From Gossypium raimondii (lineage: Eukaryota; Streptophyta; Magnoliopsida; Malvales; Malvaceae): DNA of 64,000 bases. The stretch is from contig NC_068567.1 of the NCBI RefSeq assembly GCF_025698545.1, positions 3,968,001-4,032,000 of the forward strand, written 5' to 3'. Below are positions 23,401-34,589 of this stretch, piece after piece (the stretch's first letter is position 1; the number at the start of each line of letters is the position of its first letter). Both the position numbers and the translations under genes were made by a program. The notes beneath the pieces were generated by a model that had not been told where the DNA came from, ran no database searches, and saw only the letters and a list, made by a program, of their open reading frames with translations.

Positions 23401-25666
23401 TTTGAATTATGGATAATGTCCTATGTATGTTTGGTAATCCTAATTCGAAGTTCCTCTAGTCTGGTGACATTTATATTTTCGCGGATGATTTCTGTGACAA
23501 CACTTTTTTATTAAGTTTTATTGAGAAGACAAATGATTAACATTACAATTCCCTAAGTAGGCAGTGCAGCTATTTGGATTGACTATTTTATTTGCTGCTC
23601 AAAAATCTCTTTCGTGGACTTCTTAACTCACTTCTCTAAGTGGACAGATTATTTTGCTGCTTCGACTTGCACCCTTGCTCCCTTTCAGCATGTTGAATTA
23701 TCTGTTGTCGGTGACTCCTGTCTCATTAGGAGAATACTTGCTGGCCTCCTGGTTAGGGATGGTGGTATTGAACTATATAACCTTCCTAACATTCTTCCCA
23801 ATAGTTTCTGTTTATGGTGGTTTTGTTATACTTGGGATTTAACATCGAGATTTGTGTTTCTTACAGCCAATAACCCTTGCTTTAGTTTATGTCGGAACAA
23901 CACTTAAGGATCTTTCTGATGTGACACATGGATGGAATGAGTTTTCAACTGCTCGTTGGGTAAGTCATATTATTCTTTCTATACTGTCTTTATATTTAGA
24001 ATGATAATGACTGAGGTATGTTTTAGGCCTGGAAAATGTATTTCGAGTTACTTCTCTGTAGGATTCTTTCCTATGACAGGCGCCAAAATAAACCTCAGTA
24101 CATTTTGTGTTTATATTTGGCAGTCCCAATTAGGACAAGAAAGATACACTTCGCTTGCTTCATGTCATTTATGTCTTGAATTCTTATCCATGTTTTACTT
24201 TATGAATGCAGGCATTTCTCATATTGGGCCTTGTTGTGTCTGGTAAGTTGCTGTCATTTTGTGAATGCATGCATTAGAGGATGCAAGTTGTGTGATAAAA
24301 CAGGAGTCATGTAACATTCATGATTGTTTTTGAAATCCGTGGATTAGTTGGAAGCCTATTCATTAGAGGTATCAATGGGCCAGGTTGAGCCAGCCGAACT
24401 TTTGGTAATCCTTTGTCCAAGCCTATTTCGGTGGGACTCAAACCGGCCTGAATAGCCCATATAAACTAATCTGGACAATAAAATATTAAAAATATTTTAT
24501 GTTAATGTTTATATATGGTTTCATAAGGTAAAAGTACCAAGGAGGCCCCTGTACTAGGAGTTAGATTGCATTTTGCCCCCTTTACTCAAAAAACAGGCAA
24601 ATTAGTCTTTACACGTTAGATCAAAGAGCAAACTGGTCCTTTTTATTAAAAATTTCATCTATTTCTACTACTAAAATTGGCAGGGCTGACAAAATAATGA
24701 GACAATTACACATGATATGCCATATGTACCTTATGTTGATGTACAAAGACCAATTTTAAACAGTAAAAATGGATGAAACTTTTAACAAAAGGACTAGTTT
24801 GTTCGTTGATCTAACGTATTTTATCTATTTTTTTAGTAGATGGGGCAAAATGCAATCAAACTCTTAGTACAAAGGCCTCCATGGTGCTTTTCCAATTTTA
24901 TAATTAAGTATAAATAAAAATATTGTTTTTCTTTTATCAAAATAGTTTTTGACCTGGTCTGATGTGAATGACCTGACCTTGTCCACGGCTCTGCTTGGGC
25001 AGGTCGGGCCTATTGGGCCAGGCAGGTATACCGACTTTTGGATAGGTCTACTATTTAGTATTCCCAAACGTAACACTTACAGACTCCACTCAATATGTTT
25101 ACTTGCCTATTGGGGTGCAAACACAGTTCAATTATTACAACCTTGACGGTGAAGCCATTCATGCAATAAAACTCATAATATCACCTTGAGCACAAGAGCT
25201 ACATCGCTAATTGCTTTGTCTTTTTCTATTTTATTAGATAGATATAATGTTTTTGACTTTTAAGTAGAGTTGGGTTTAACCTAATAATTTAGGGATTAAA
25301 ATATAATGTCATGTCCTCGGCGTAATCAAATGGGGCAAACAATTAAAGGGACTAGATTGGTACCTTATGTGATTATATTATATGGTAGTTGAAGGAAACA
25401 CTTCATTATTGAATTATAATCCTTGTTTTATGATTTGACACCATTTTGACATTTGTATTATTGATTTTACATATGCAGTGGTTCTAATGATTTGTGTGAC
25501 TAAAGTCGCGAAAACAGCACTGGACAAAGCATTGGCTGAAAGCGAGGACGTAGATAGCACCGTAGGATCATCACCGGAATTGCCGGTTGATAGTGAAGCA
25601 CCAGTGGATCTTCAGCAGCCTCTTATAATAAAGGTAGAATCTGGTGACAACAGTACTCATGAATAG
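20461..25666 (+). CDS. TVP38/TMEM64-family membrane protein (SNARE-associated Golgi, DedA-like)
   Basis: Nine exons: 20461-20556, 21050-21111, 21598-21652, 22252-22350, 22552-22638, 23648-23764, 23867-23959, 24212-24242 and 25479-25666. They join in frame to 275 residues, almost the length of Arabidopsis At1g03260. The start MAFTRGSALRIALLLVLLAA is a membrane anchor. The VTT core follows: GPWGPLVLAVAYIPLTVLAV, PASVLTLGGGYLFGLLLGF, GATVGAGAAFLLGRTIGRS, then the motif LLRLAPLLPFSMLNYLLS and the terminal helices ending VVLMICVTKVAKTALDKAL. The C-terminus is acidic and hydrophilic (AESEDVDSTVGSS..). The family sits in Golgi/endosomal or plastid membranes and includes lipid scramblase-type proteins; substrate and location for this clade are unproven. 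The neighbouring KMS1-like gene belongs to the same VTT superfamily but has a different exon layout. Confidence 0.92.
24364..25050. mobile_element. hAT-like MITE in intron 8, carrying a second MITE
   Basis: It begins TAGAGGTATCAATGGGCC and ends GGCAGGTATACC...GATAGGTCTA, a decayed version of the TAGAGGTG..CACCTCTA termini. The flanks CTATTCAT and CTATTTAG could be an 8-bp target duplication with two changes. A second element occupies 24527-24893. Confidence 0.5.
24527..24893. mobile_element. MITE of the GGTAAAAGTACCA family, nested
   Basis: The ends GGTAAAAGTACCAAGGAGGC and GCCTCCATGGTGCTTTTCC are inverted repeats. Inside, GATTGCATTTTGCCCC pairs with GGGGCAAAATGCAATC, and TTAGATCAAAGAGC pairs with TGATCTAACG. 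The same family occurs at 47759-48119 and 62013-62285. Target duplication not resolved. Confidence 0.75.
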
Positions 25667-25669
25667 TGA

Positions 25670-27380
25670 AAACTGAAATCAGCTGTAAATATATGACATA
25701 ATCAGTGCTAGCATGTCATTTGGTGCTTTGTTGCATATGTGTTTTGTGTATAGATAGAGCCTTATTGACAAGGTTAGATCTCCCATAGAAATAGCTGATT
25801 TGCATATAAACAAAGTGATTGAAAATTAATGAAATAATTGTTTTTTTTACACCCTTTCTTGCGGGGCACGTTATGCTTTGAGATAAACCGAGTTCTTAGA
25901 ATCTTATCATGACATTAAGTAGGCAATGAATGAATGATGATGTGGGTCACATTTTGCTTGTGGACCTTCTGAATTGTCCTAAGATTTGAATCTTTCGTTG
26001 ATGGAGGGTTTTTTTTTTCCCCTGAGAGTTTTTGTTATCCAATAGTTGCATTCGAGTAAATCCGAAATCAAGACTCAAATTTAAAATTTCATTTAAGAGG
26101 CATCGAGCTTCTTACCATTCAACTGAAATGTCAAAAGTTGAAGGGTATATGATAAAACAATTTCTATAAAGCAAGCTTTTTCCTTATAAAATCGGTACAA
26201 AAAGATAAGAATTTGATTTTGGAATAATATTTGATTCACCGTCAATCAGTGAATAATAAATGAAATATTAATTATTAAATAAAACAAAAAATATGAAGAC
26301 TTTATAAATAAATAATAATAATTTTATTTGAACTTAATTAAATATTAATTAATTATAACTATTATAAGTATATAAATTTTGAGTTTAAATTTTAGAATTC
26401 AGGGTTTTAATATTTATTTATAATTATTTAATTATATTTAAATTAAATTGTTAATATTTATTTTAAGTTTATTTATTTTATTGGATGATGAGGTATATTT
26501 TTTTACTAATGGTGCATTAAATTCATATATTAATTAAACATTATCTTCTTATTTTTATTTATTAATAACAGCTAATAATTTGATTAAATAGTAGTGGGTA
26601 TAGACATTCCACTTTTAATCAAAACATAAAATAGACTCGATCAACTCGAATCTGAACACAATTAAATTCGATTTAATCATAAAAATATTAATTACTTAAA
26701 TCCACCTAATTTAAACTCAAAAACAATTCGAACTAAAAATAACATAAAATCCTAAATTATTCAAATAAAAAACTACGTAAACTCGAAACAAACCAAAATA
26801 TCTTAAACCAAATCTAACCCGACTTGAAACTAGCATGACATGCCCCCATCAACATGCTCAGATTGGTGAGTGATTACCGCGTTTCATGATTGAAAGCAAG
26901 GATGTCAAAGACATCCCCAAGAATGCTCAAACCCTCACTTTGGAGACATTATCCACATTTATCCAAATCTAGATGGTCCAAAGTTTACCACTTTTTCTTT
27001 TCTCTATTGTACAGTTCCCTACACTTTACTGAACTTTGGTTGGGGGTTGAACTGATATTCAGGAAAAAAAGAAAAACCCATAATAAAAGATGAAGCAACA
27101 TCATATCTACCTTCATCATCATATTGGGTGTCATTAAATTTCTTTTGTTTCACCTTCCCAACAAACAAAGGGAGAAAAAAAATGGGTATTTGTTGGAATG
27201 CTATAAGGTCTTTTCACTTGTGATTCTTTTTTACTTACCCCATTGTCCTACTTTTGTTGAATTTTGGGGGTGCTAAGGGACCCCTCCAATAATCAGATTA
27301 GTTGTTTTAGTCAAAAGGCATAAAATTTATTTTTTAGATGGATTCAAGCAAATGTGTTAAATTCGAATGCGTGTTAGGTG
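25670..27380. other. Intergenic stretch, decayed repeats
   Basis: This is the 3' flank of the TVP38-like gene, then AT-rich DNA. At 26620-26830 are AACTCGAA/TAACCCGACTTG-rich words that look like a decayed element. A 67-codon open frame at 26890-27093 has no recognisable features. No gene. Confidence 0.4.
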
Positions 27381-27387
27381 AAAGCAT

Positions 27388-27571
27388 TTAAGAGATTCTT
27401 GTATTATAGGGATTATATCAAATTATTTCCTCTATTATTAAATGGGTCAATTTAGTTATAATCACAGTTTGAATATATTTAATTCTTTTTAATAGTATAA
27501 GGACTAAATTGATCAATTTAATAATAGAGAGGCTAATTTAATCCAGGCCTTATAATACAAAAACCTCTTAA
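27388..27571. mobile_element. Short palindromic MITE
   Basis: The end TTAAGAGATTCTTGTATTAT pairs with ATAATACAAAAACCTCTTAA, and the inner arms CCTCTATTATTAAATGGGTC and GATCAATTTAATAATAGAGAGG also pair. About 184 bp, no coding capacity. Confidence 0.7.
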
Positions 27572-27639
27572 GTACTTAAGAAGATTGTATTCTTATACAG
27601 ATATACAAATATATGTCTAACATAGTTAGACTTTTTAAT

Positions 27640-28330
27640 TGAGCAAGCCAAATTGGTTTTGTGTGAGTCAATTTGGGTTAGATCAATTTGAATTTGGGTA
27701 AATTCATATTTAAGTCATTTCAAGTTAGAGTTATTCTGGGTTTATACATTTTTATTAGAGTACTATGAGTTCGAATCATTTCAAGTTTAGGGTAACTTTG
27801 GGTTAGGGTCATTTTGGGTTGTACATTTTGGTTCGAGTAATATGAGTCCAAATCATTTTAGATTCTTAGTAACTTCGTGTGTCCAGGTCATTTCGGGTTA
27901 CTTCTTTAGGTCCTTTTGGGTTCAAATGATTTTGAGATTGGGTCGATTCGGGTTTAAGTTAGACAAATTCAAGTTGTTAGATTTTTAATCTATAAGAGTT
28001 CATTACATCAAACATCCCTAGTCTAAATTAGCCCTCAAACTTAAAAACATTATACATGAATCCTCAAACTATTAATGTTATATCAATTAAGTCATTTTAT
28101 TAATTTAACTATTAAATAACATGACAAATCTTATGTAACTACCGTTTGTCGTAACTTTTAATAGTAAAAACTAAAATTAAGTAAAGTTGAAAAAGGAAGT
28201 GAATAATAAACCTCTAAAATATTCATTTTAAAAAATATTTGACATATCACTTAATAATTAAATTAATTATTTTAATAATAAAAAATCTAATTAATATAAC
28301 TTCGACAATTTTAAAATGTAATTAAAATGA
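27640..28330. other. Repeat-rich stretch of GGGTT/CATTTTGGGTT words
   Basis: About 27650-27980 is an irregular array of words like AGGTCATTTCGGGTT and TTCAAATGATTTTGAG, similar to 56550-56890. About 28000-28320 is AT-rich with MITE-like wording (CCTCAAACTATTAATG). No gene. Confidence 0.4.
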
Positions 28331-28417
28331 TTTAAAATTTAGCACTACTTTAAAATAATAATCAATTTGAATCTAAATCTAATTAATTTAGTGAAGTTTC
28401 ATACTAGATTTTTTTAA

Positions 28418-28595
28418 TAATCTTATTATAGATTTTGATCATATTTATTCTTTTTAAGTTAATGTCTAAAACTACCCATAATCTCTCTTTCAACTCATAA
28501 ATAAAAAAATAATATGTTTCATCACGCTCGAATCCGTATTCTCTTATGTTAAGAATAATACTCATACCAATCGAGCCGCTTAAAATACGACTCAA
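28418..28595 (-). repeat. SINE family B, copy on the minus strand
   Basis: Read on the minus strand it gives the family head with box A-like GCTCGATTGGTATGAG, box B-like GGATTCGAGCGTG, then ATTTATGAGTTGAAAGAGAG, GGGTAGTTTTAGACATTAAC and ATAATAAGATT. It ends just upstream of the small gene's promoter. Confidence 0.6.
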
Positions 28596-28738
28596 AAACA
28601 TAAAAATAAGATAAGATAGCTTAAAACAAGGGCAAAGAATAATGTAGACTTGGAAAATCATAATCCGTGGGGTCACAAACCAATAATCACAGCCATTGAT
28701 GAAAGAGAACAAAAAATGTTCATCCATGGAGTCTCCTT

Positions 28739-28748
28739 TATATATAAT
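28739..28748 (+). promoter_or_regulatory. TATA box of the small unknown gene
   Basis: TATATATAAT sits 109 bases before the chosen ATG at 28857. It places transcription start near 28775, which excludes the in-frame ATG-like codon at 28650 as the start. Confidence 0.55.
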
Positions 28749-28856
28749 ATTTCACCATACACAAAAAAGTTTGTCCAACACACTCATTTCACACCAGAAA
28801 TGAACGTAGTTTCCAAATCCCAAAAGACCAAACTCTTAGATTCATTCAAAAGAAAA

Positions 28857-29306
28857 ATGCCAACCTTAAGCATTTTCCCTTTCGGCGGCTGCTTCGACGG
28901 GTGCCGAGACCACACCCAACCTTCGGGACTCGGCACCAGGGTCTGGAACCACAGCGACCGAGCTGTGGAGCTTCAAGTGCGGGTAGGATCGATCCTCAAA
29001 AAGGTTCACACCTTGAAACCAGGGTGCTCCAAGAGGCTGAAATGTAAGAGCATATACAAGGCGTACATGCCCGGGTTGAGCGACGGCAATGGTGGTGGAG
29101 GGATGAAGAGCTTGCTTTATTACTACGACCAAACATGTCACCCATACATATGGGTCAACGACACGGCGGCTGATAGTTCGAGGATGGTTAAGCAGCAGTA
29201 CATTAGCCTTGAAGATCTCAGGGATTGTTCTGAGATTAGGATTTTCAGAGATCATCAACGGGGTTGCATTTCGGTTCGTAAGAAACCGAGGCCTGGTTTT
29301 TGTTAA
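28857..29306 (+). CDS. Small plant protein of unknown function (149 aa)
   Basis: A single exon begins MPTLSIFPFGGCFDGCRDHT and ends KKPRPGFC. The frame stays open up to 28650, and an in-frame ATG at 28800 would add 19 residues. I prefer 28857 because hydrophobic, family-like sequence begins there; the TATA box at 28739 allows either. Visible features are paired cysteines near the N-terminus (GGCFDGC), a basic segment KPGCSKRLKCKSIYKAYMPG, a glycine run (DGNGGGG), the aromatic stretch LLYYYDQTCHPYIWV, and a compact C-terminal half LEDLRDCSEIRIFRDHQRGC. The local base composition is clearly richer in GC than the flanks, and codon use looks real. I recall similar uncharacterised proteins in other dicots but no assigned function. 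No signal peptide or membrane segment is evident. Confidence 0.8.
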   Translation: MPTLSIFPFGGCFDGCRDHTQPSGLGTRVWNHSDRAVELQVRVGSILKKVHTLKPGCSKRLKCKSIYKAYMPGLSDGNGGGGMKSLLYYYDQTCHPYIWVNDTAADSSRMVKQQYISLEDLRDCSEIRIFRDHQRGCISVRKKPRPGFC

Positions 29307-29309
29307 ATT

Positions 29310-29800
29310 TGCTTGTTAGCTCCTCCATTTTTAATTTTTTTGGGGTTTTATTCATGATTTAGTCCCTAAAATACACTCATTTTCTTACTTTGGTACCCAA
29401 AGTTTTGACTTTATTCATGATTTGGCTTTGAATTATACTCGTTTTCTCGTTTCGATACATAAACTTTTTTTCTCAGCCACTTTTATTTCTGGGTGAACTG
29501 AGACGAAAATAATAGTTTAATTATGATCAAAATGAAAAAACAAGTATAATCAAAAGTTAAATTATGAATTAAGCTTAAATTGTCGAATTTTTATTTCGAT
29601 TTGAGAAAAAAAAATGGAACTTTGTTATTTAAGTAAGAGAGTGATGCACACATCAAGGGATTAATGTTTGTTTTTCACTCATTTATTTTTCTTCTTCCTT
29701 GTATATCTTCATCATGACTTTTTCCCTGTCTTTTATTTTGTGCATTTGAGGAAAAACAATTTCCCTTTTGAAACATGTATGCCAAGAAGATGCTATTGTA
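29310..29800. other. 3' flank of the small gene
   Basis: It contains a palindromic 'AGTCCCTAAAATACACTCATTTTC' type stretch at about 29355-29575 with matching complements (AAAATGAAAAAACAAGTATAA), probably a decayed MITE. No gene. Confidence 0.4.
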
Positions 29801-29804
29801 TTTT

Positions 29805-29995
29805 GTTTTTCTTTTTTTATAATTTTATTATCAGTTCTAATTACATCTGTTCTTTTTGACACAGTGTTTATAACTATTTATATCTCCTCTCTAACCTATA
29901 AATGGAAGCATAATGCGTTTCAGCACACTCAAACTCACGTTTTTCTGTATTGATAACAATGCTCATATTAATTGAATTAAAACTCAATCGATAAG
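29805..29995 (-). repeat. SINE family B, minus strand
   Basis: On the minus strand it shows the head GAGTTTTAATTCAATTAATATG, TTGTTATCAATACAG, the box B-like GTGAGTTTGAGTGTG, CATTTATAGGTTAGAGAGG, and a tail toward AATTAGAACTGATAATAAA. Confidence 0.55.
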
Positions 29996-30109
29996 ATGCT
30001 ATTATTTTTAAAAGAAAATTATATATATATGCATGTATGTGTGTGTTTATTTGTTTCAATGATCTCAGTTAGAAGTTGTGTAACCCAAATTCTTGTTAAA
30101 AAAATACAA

Positions 30110-30393
30110 TTGGTCAAATAGGCTGTTTTTTTTTTCAAGATTAAGGGAAATAGACCAATTTTGGAGAGAGTGTATGAAAGTGTATCCAGCTGACGCTCTT
30201 TCTAATGACATGTCAAGAAAAGCACGTCCAACTAGACACGTTTTCTTTGGAATTTTCATAAAACACTTCCGACTGGGCATGCTTTCCCTAACATGTTAAT
30301 AGAAAGTTCGTCCAGCTGGACACGCTTTCACATTCCCTCTCTAAAATCAATCTATTTCCCTAAATCTTGAAAAAAATTATATTTAACCCATTA
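30110..30393. mobile_element. Terminal-inverted-repeat MITE with GTCCAGCTGGACACG core repeats
   Basis: The terminal arms TCAAGATTAAGGGAAATAGA and CTATTTCCCTAAATCTTGA pair, extended by TTTTGGAGAGAG and CTCTCTAAAA. Inside are irregular repeats of GTCCAACTAGACACGTTTTC and GTCCAGCTGGACACGCTTTC. About 284 bp. Confidence 0.7.
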
Positions 30394-30399
30394 ATAAAT

Positions 30400-32770
30400 C
30401 AACACATTTAACTGCAAAAATGATGCAACTTGAGAAAAAAAAAATCTAGAAAACGAAGAGTAAAATGATTGACTAGATTTGATAGCTTAGCAAATAAGTT
30501 AAGCACATTAGTTATGATGTATCTTTCCCATGCCCCACCATTTTTTTAAGCTTATTTTGATCTTAAAAGTTAATGCACTTTTCGTAATTTTTTATATGAT
30601 TAATATTTTAATAATTATTTGGTGAGTAACAATAACAAGATAAAGCCCGAACAATCAACGTGACTCGAATCCAGGTCACACCTGAGACGACGAACACCTT
30701 TGACCATCAGGCCATCACATGGGTTTAATATTTTAATAATTTAATCATTATATTTTATATTTCATTCATATAAATCACTCGTGATAAATTAAATGGAAAT
30801 TAAAAATATTTTAACTATTTATTACATAAAAAATTTCAACCATTCAATATTGACATGATAGAAATATCAAATTAATTGAAAATTTACATGCATGAAAAAC
30901 AATATAAATTGTACAAAAATTATAAAAGTACGTGAAATTACTATATATATATATGGTAAAAATCTTATATCAAGAAAGTAAAAACATTATGAATATTGTA
31001 AATACGGATGTTTTAAAAATCTTTAGTTTTGAGATTCTCAAACTTTTATAAAAATTTATTATTCATTTTTTTATTTTCTTTATTTTTAATATTTTAGCTT
31101 TTAAAGTTACGCGACAATTTTTAATTTTCATTTTAAATTATATCGTATAACATTTGAAAAGTCATTAATGATCAAATTAATAATTTTAATAATAGAGAAA
31201 CTTATTAATATAATTATGATAATTTAAAATGTAATTAAAATGTTAATAATTTGAAGAGGAAAGTAACTTATAATATAAAAAGAAACTGGATTCATTGCAA
31301 TTTATTGAAATGTCATATGACAAACCTTAAACTTTCATAATGAAAAGAAAATATAAAAAATAACCTTTGAAGTAGCTTAAAATTTTAATTTATTTACATT
31401 AAAATTTTCAAATAACTTTGTTAAATACTTCTAAATAAATTTATAATAATATTCAATAAATTAATTTTGAGAGTATATGAGTAACTATAATTAAAATTAA
31501 TCATTATAAAGTATAATATATCGATAATGAAAATACTTCTTGACTTAAACTTGAATAAATTTAGATTGGATCGACATAAATCTAAAATAAATCTAACTGA
31601 ATTTACATATAATTTATGTATGATAAAAGTTAAATGAGTACTCAAAATTCCAAAACTTTCTCGAAACTTTCAAAATTCCAAAACTTAATTACCATGGTTG
31701 ATTTTTTAAATAATTTATTCGAGATTTGATTTTATTTTATTTTAGTGATCAATAATTTAATTACAAATTAGAAATTCTATCACGCAGTATACATGTGAAA
31801 TTTACTTATTTAGAATATAGGTATGTATTTAAAATAAAGGCAACAAATAATAAATGCAATATATACGGAATTAAGAAGGAAAAATAGTTTAAATTAGTAG
31901 TAAAAAGAAATTAAATAGATAAATACATCAAATTAACAATAATAAGTGCACTCCAATTGTTTATTATAGTATTATCATTTTTCTATATCAAGTCAAAATT
32001 TTATTTAAATGATAGTACATACATGATACACGATGTGGGTGGGAGAAAACATTTTATGTAAAAATTTAGTCAATATTTATTATTGGTGTGGTGGTAAAGA
32101 ACTTGAACATGTGTTTAATCATTGGATATGTTAATTTTAGTTTTTTATTTATTTAAAAATTATATAAAAGTATGAAAACACATCGTCAAAATAATAATAG
32201 TCATCATTTAATAGAAAAGGAAATTAATCTTTTCCCAACTAAACTAGTACTCGATTAATTCAAGACCGAAATGATTCAGAATTTTTAAAATCTAAATTGA
32301 TCCGACCATAAATCAATTTGATCTTTTTTACAAATAATACACATTCAAATAATTATTGTCGAACTAATCATTACAAACCACGTTCAATTATTATAAAAAT
32401 AAATCTAAATTTAGACTATAATAAAATTTGGATTAAAATTTCATACATTTAAAATTTTAAAATTTTCAAAACCTCAACTTATTCCACTTATATTTTTTTA
32501 TTTATTTATTAAGTAGATGGAGTGATGGTTAAGGTTGAAAATAAAATAAAATAAAATTAGAGAGGTAATGATGCATGAACATGAAGAATGATTTGGGAGA
32601 TAGTATTGATGGCAAGTTGTTAGGGATAATAATTGAGTTTCTTAATTAATATGCATTAATGGGCAACCAAATGTGTTTGCTTTTTTCTTTTGTATTTCAA
32701 TTATTTTGGTTCCCTATTCAAGTGTGGGTTAGAGAATAATTATGGGTTAACTTTTAGTTATGGGTTGCCG
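30400..32770. other. Gene-free AT-rich stretch (one SINE inside)
   Basis: Apart from the SINE at 30617-30725 I see no gene, clear element or structured repeat. Open frames are short and AT-driven. Confidence 0.45.
30617..30725 (-). mobile_element. SINE family A with a perfect 16-bp target-site duplication
   Basis: TAATATTTTAATAATT occurs at 30601-30616 and again at 30726-30741, directly flanking the element. On the minus strand: GTGATGGCCTGATGGTCAAA (box A region), TGGATTCGAGTCACG (box B), GGGCTTTATCTTGTTATTG tail. The long AT-rich duplication is what LINE-driven retroposition leaves. Confidence 0.9.
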
Positions 32771-32774
32771 ATTG

Positions 32775-33352
32775 TGTCATAGTTTAATTAATATGGGTAT
32801 TGTCATTAACATAGGAGGATGTGAGTTCAAATGCGTTGAAGTGCATCATCCTCTTATTTACGGGTTAGGGATAGAGGTGTGCAAATTTCGGATAAAATTG
32901 AATTAATCGATCGATTAACCGAATTAATTCGGTCGGGGGTCGATTAATAATTTTTTGGAAGTTCGGTTAACGGTTAATTCGGTTCGAAATCGGTCGGTTA
33001 ACCGAATTTAATAAATAATATTATAATATATAAGCATTCGGTCGGTTCAGTTAATTTTTTGGAAATATAAATTAATCAGTCGGTTAATTTTTTATATATT
33101 TTATACTTGTTTTAACCAAAAATAAAAAAACATATAAATTTCGGTTAATTCAGTTAACCGATCGAATTAACCGAAAAAGTTTGGTTCGGTTAATTTTTTT
33201 GAAAAAAAATCGGTTCAGTTAACGGTTAAGGGTTAAAAAGGGTCGGTTAATGGTAGTTCGGGTCGGTTAACCGATTGAACACCCCTAGTTAGGGAAAGGT
33301 TATGGGTAATTTTAGGCATTGTGTTAAAAAAAGTAGATATAATCAGAATGAG
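32775..33352 (+). mobile_element. SINE family B, split by a hAT-like MITE
   Basis: The left part, 32775-32871, has GTTCAAATGCGTTGAAGTGC (box B region) and CTCTTATTTACGGGTTAGGGA. The right part, 33288-33352, continues GTTAGGGAAAGGTTATGGGT, ATTTTAGGCATTGTG and AGATATAATCAGAA. Removing the MITE at 32872-33287 and one target copy restores the family consensus order. A second hAT-like element begins right at its 3' end (33353). Confidence 0.75.
32872..33287. mobile_element. hAT-like MITE (416 bp) with a perfect 8-bp target duplication
   Basis: It starts TAGAGGTGTGCAAA and ends TTGAACACCCCTA (inverse TAGGGGTGTTCAA). GTTAGGGA flanks both sides (32864-32871 and 33288-33295). The interior is a palindrome-rich field of CGGTTAACCGAATTAATTCGG words. 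No transposase. Confidence 0.9.
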
Positions 33353-34575
33353 TAGGGGTGAGCATTCGATCGAATCGAATCGAATCGAATCGAAAATTTT
33401 CGAGTTAATCGAGTTTTCGAATCTCATTTTATCATCCTAACTTTATTTGAAGTTTTCTCGAATCGAGTCGAGTGAGATGGAATTCGAATCGAATCGAATC
33501 GAATATATTTGTTCGAGTTAAATTTTAAAAAATAATTTTGGGTCCTTGTAACCATTGTCACCCATCGTAATAAAATTTGTCCACCTTAATCAATTTTTTA
33601 TTAACTTTCATCACCTCATAATTTATTTATTAATTTTTATATCTTGGTTAGCTTATTTGTTTGCTTAGTTGTTTCGATTATCTTGGATTCTTGTCACTAT
33701 GTATTTTGGAATTAAAATATATTAAATATAAAAATATGATTTTTAATAAAATTTATTTTAAAAATAAAATTTGAAATTGATACCAATATAAAATTTTAAC
33801 ACGAATATTTTATGGCATAATTAAGATTTCAATTTTAATATAAATATTCAATATGACTAAACAATTCAATAATATAAATAATATAAAATGTGAAATTTAA
33901 TTTAATAATATAAATAGTATATATAAATAAAATTATTACTATTTATGTTTAGTGATTTTTTGGATAATTTTGATTTTTATTTGAGAGTAAAGGGTGAGAA
34001 GTAAAAGTTTAGGGGGAAAATAAAAAGTTTTGGGGAATAAAAGTTTGAGGAAAGTAAATAGGGGAGTAAAATTTTGGAGGAAAATATTAAAAAAATTGGA
34101 GGGGGAGGGTTTGGGGTAGATGGGAGGTGGGATGGGAAGAGAATAAAAGTTTTAGGGAAAAGTGGGAGGAGTAAAAATTTTGGGGGAAAATAAAAAGTTT
34201 TGAGGGTTTTTGAGAGTAAAATTTTGAAAAAAAAATGAATGGAAGAGTAAAATTTTGGTGGGAAATGAATTTTGGGTAGATTGGGGGGTTGGGAGGGGAG
34301 GGGAGTAAAAGTTTTGGGGGAAAAGTGGGAAGGAGTAAAAGTTTTGAGGGAAAAGTAAAAAAGTTTGGGAGTTTAGGGTAAAACTGTAAAATATTATAGT
34401 TTGATATTCGAATTATTCGAATTATTCGAGTTATTCGAATTCGAAAACTCAACTCGATTCGAACTCGAAATTCGAAAAAAAAATTCGAGTTGATTCGAAT
34501 AACTCGATTCGTTTAACTCGAAATTCGAATTCTTTTTCGATTTTTTCGAGTCGAATCGAATTTTGCTCACCCCTA
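33353..34575. mobile_element. hAT-like non-autonomous element (1223 bp) with internal minisatellite
   Basis: The ends are TAGGGGTGAGCATTCGATCG and TTTTGCTCACCCCTA. The flanks AGAATGAG (33345-33352) and AGAACGAG (34576-34583) form an 8-bp target duplication with one change. Subterminal zones are dense in TCGAATCGAATCG repeats. The centre (about 33985-34375) is a G-rich minisatellite of GGGAGTAAAAGTTTTGGGGG-like units. No transposase coding seen. Confidence 0.85.
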
Positions 34576-34589
34576 AGAACGAGATTATG

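Noticed and set aside
28650..28856. 69 extra N-terminal residues for the small unknown protein
   Set aside because: Position 28650 lies upstream of the TATA box at 28739, and the added peptide looks like translated non-coding DNA.
34087..34452. 121-codon minus-strand open frame, Pro/Phe/Leu-rich
   Set aside because: It is the translation of the G-rich minisatellite inside the hAT-like element. Low complexity, no start context.
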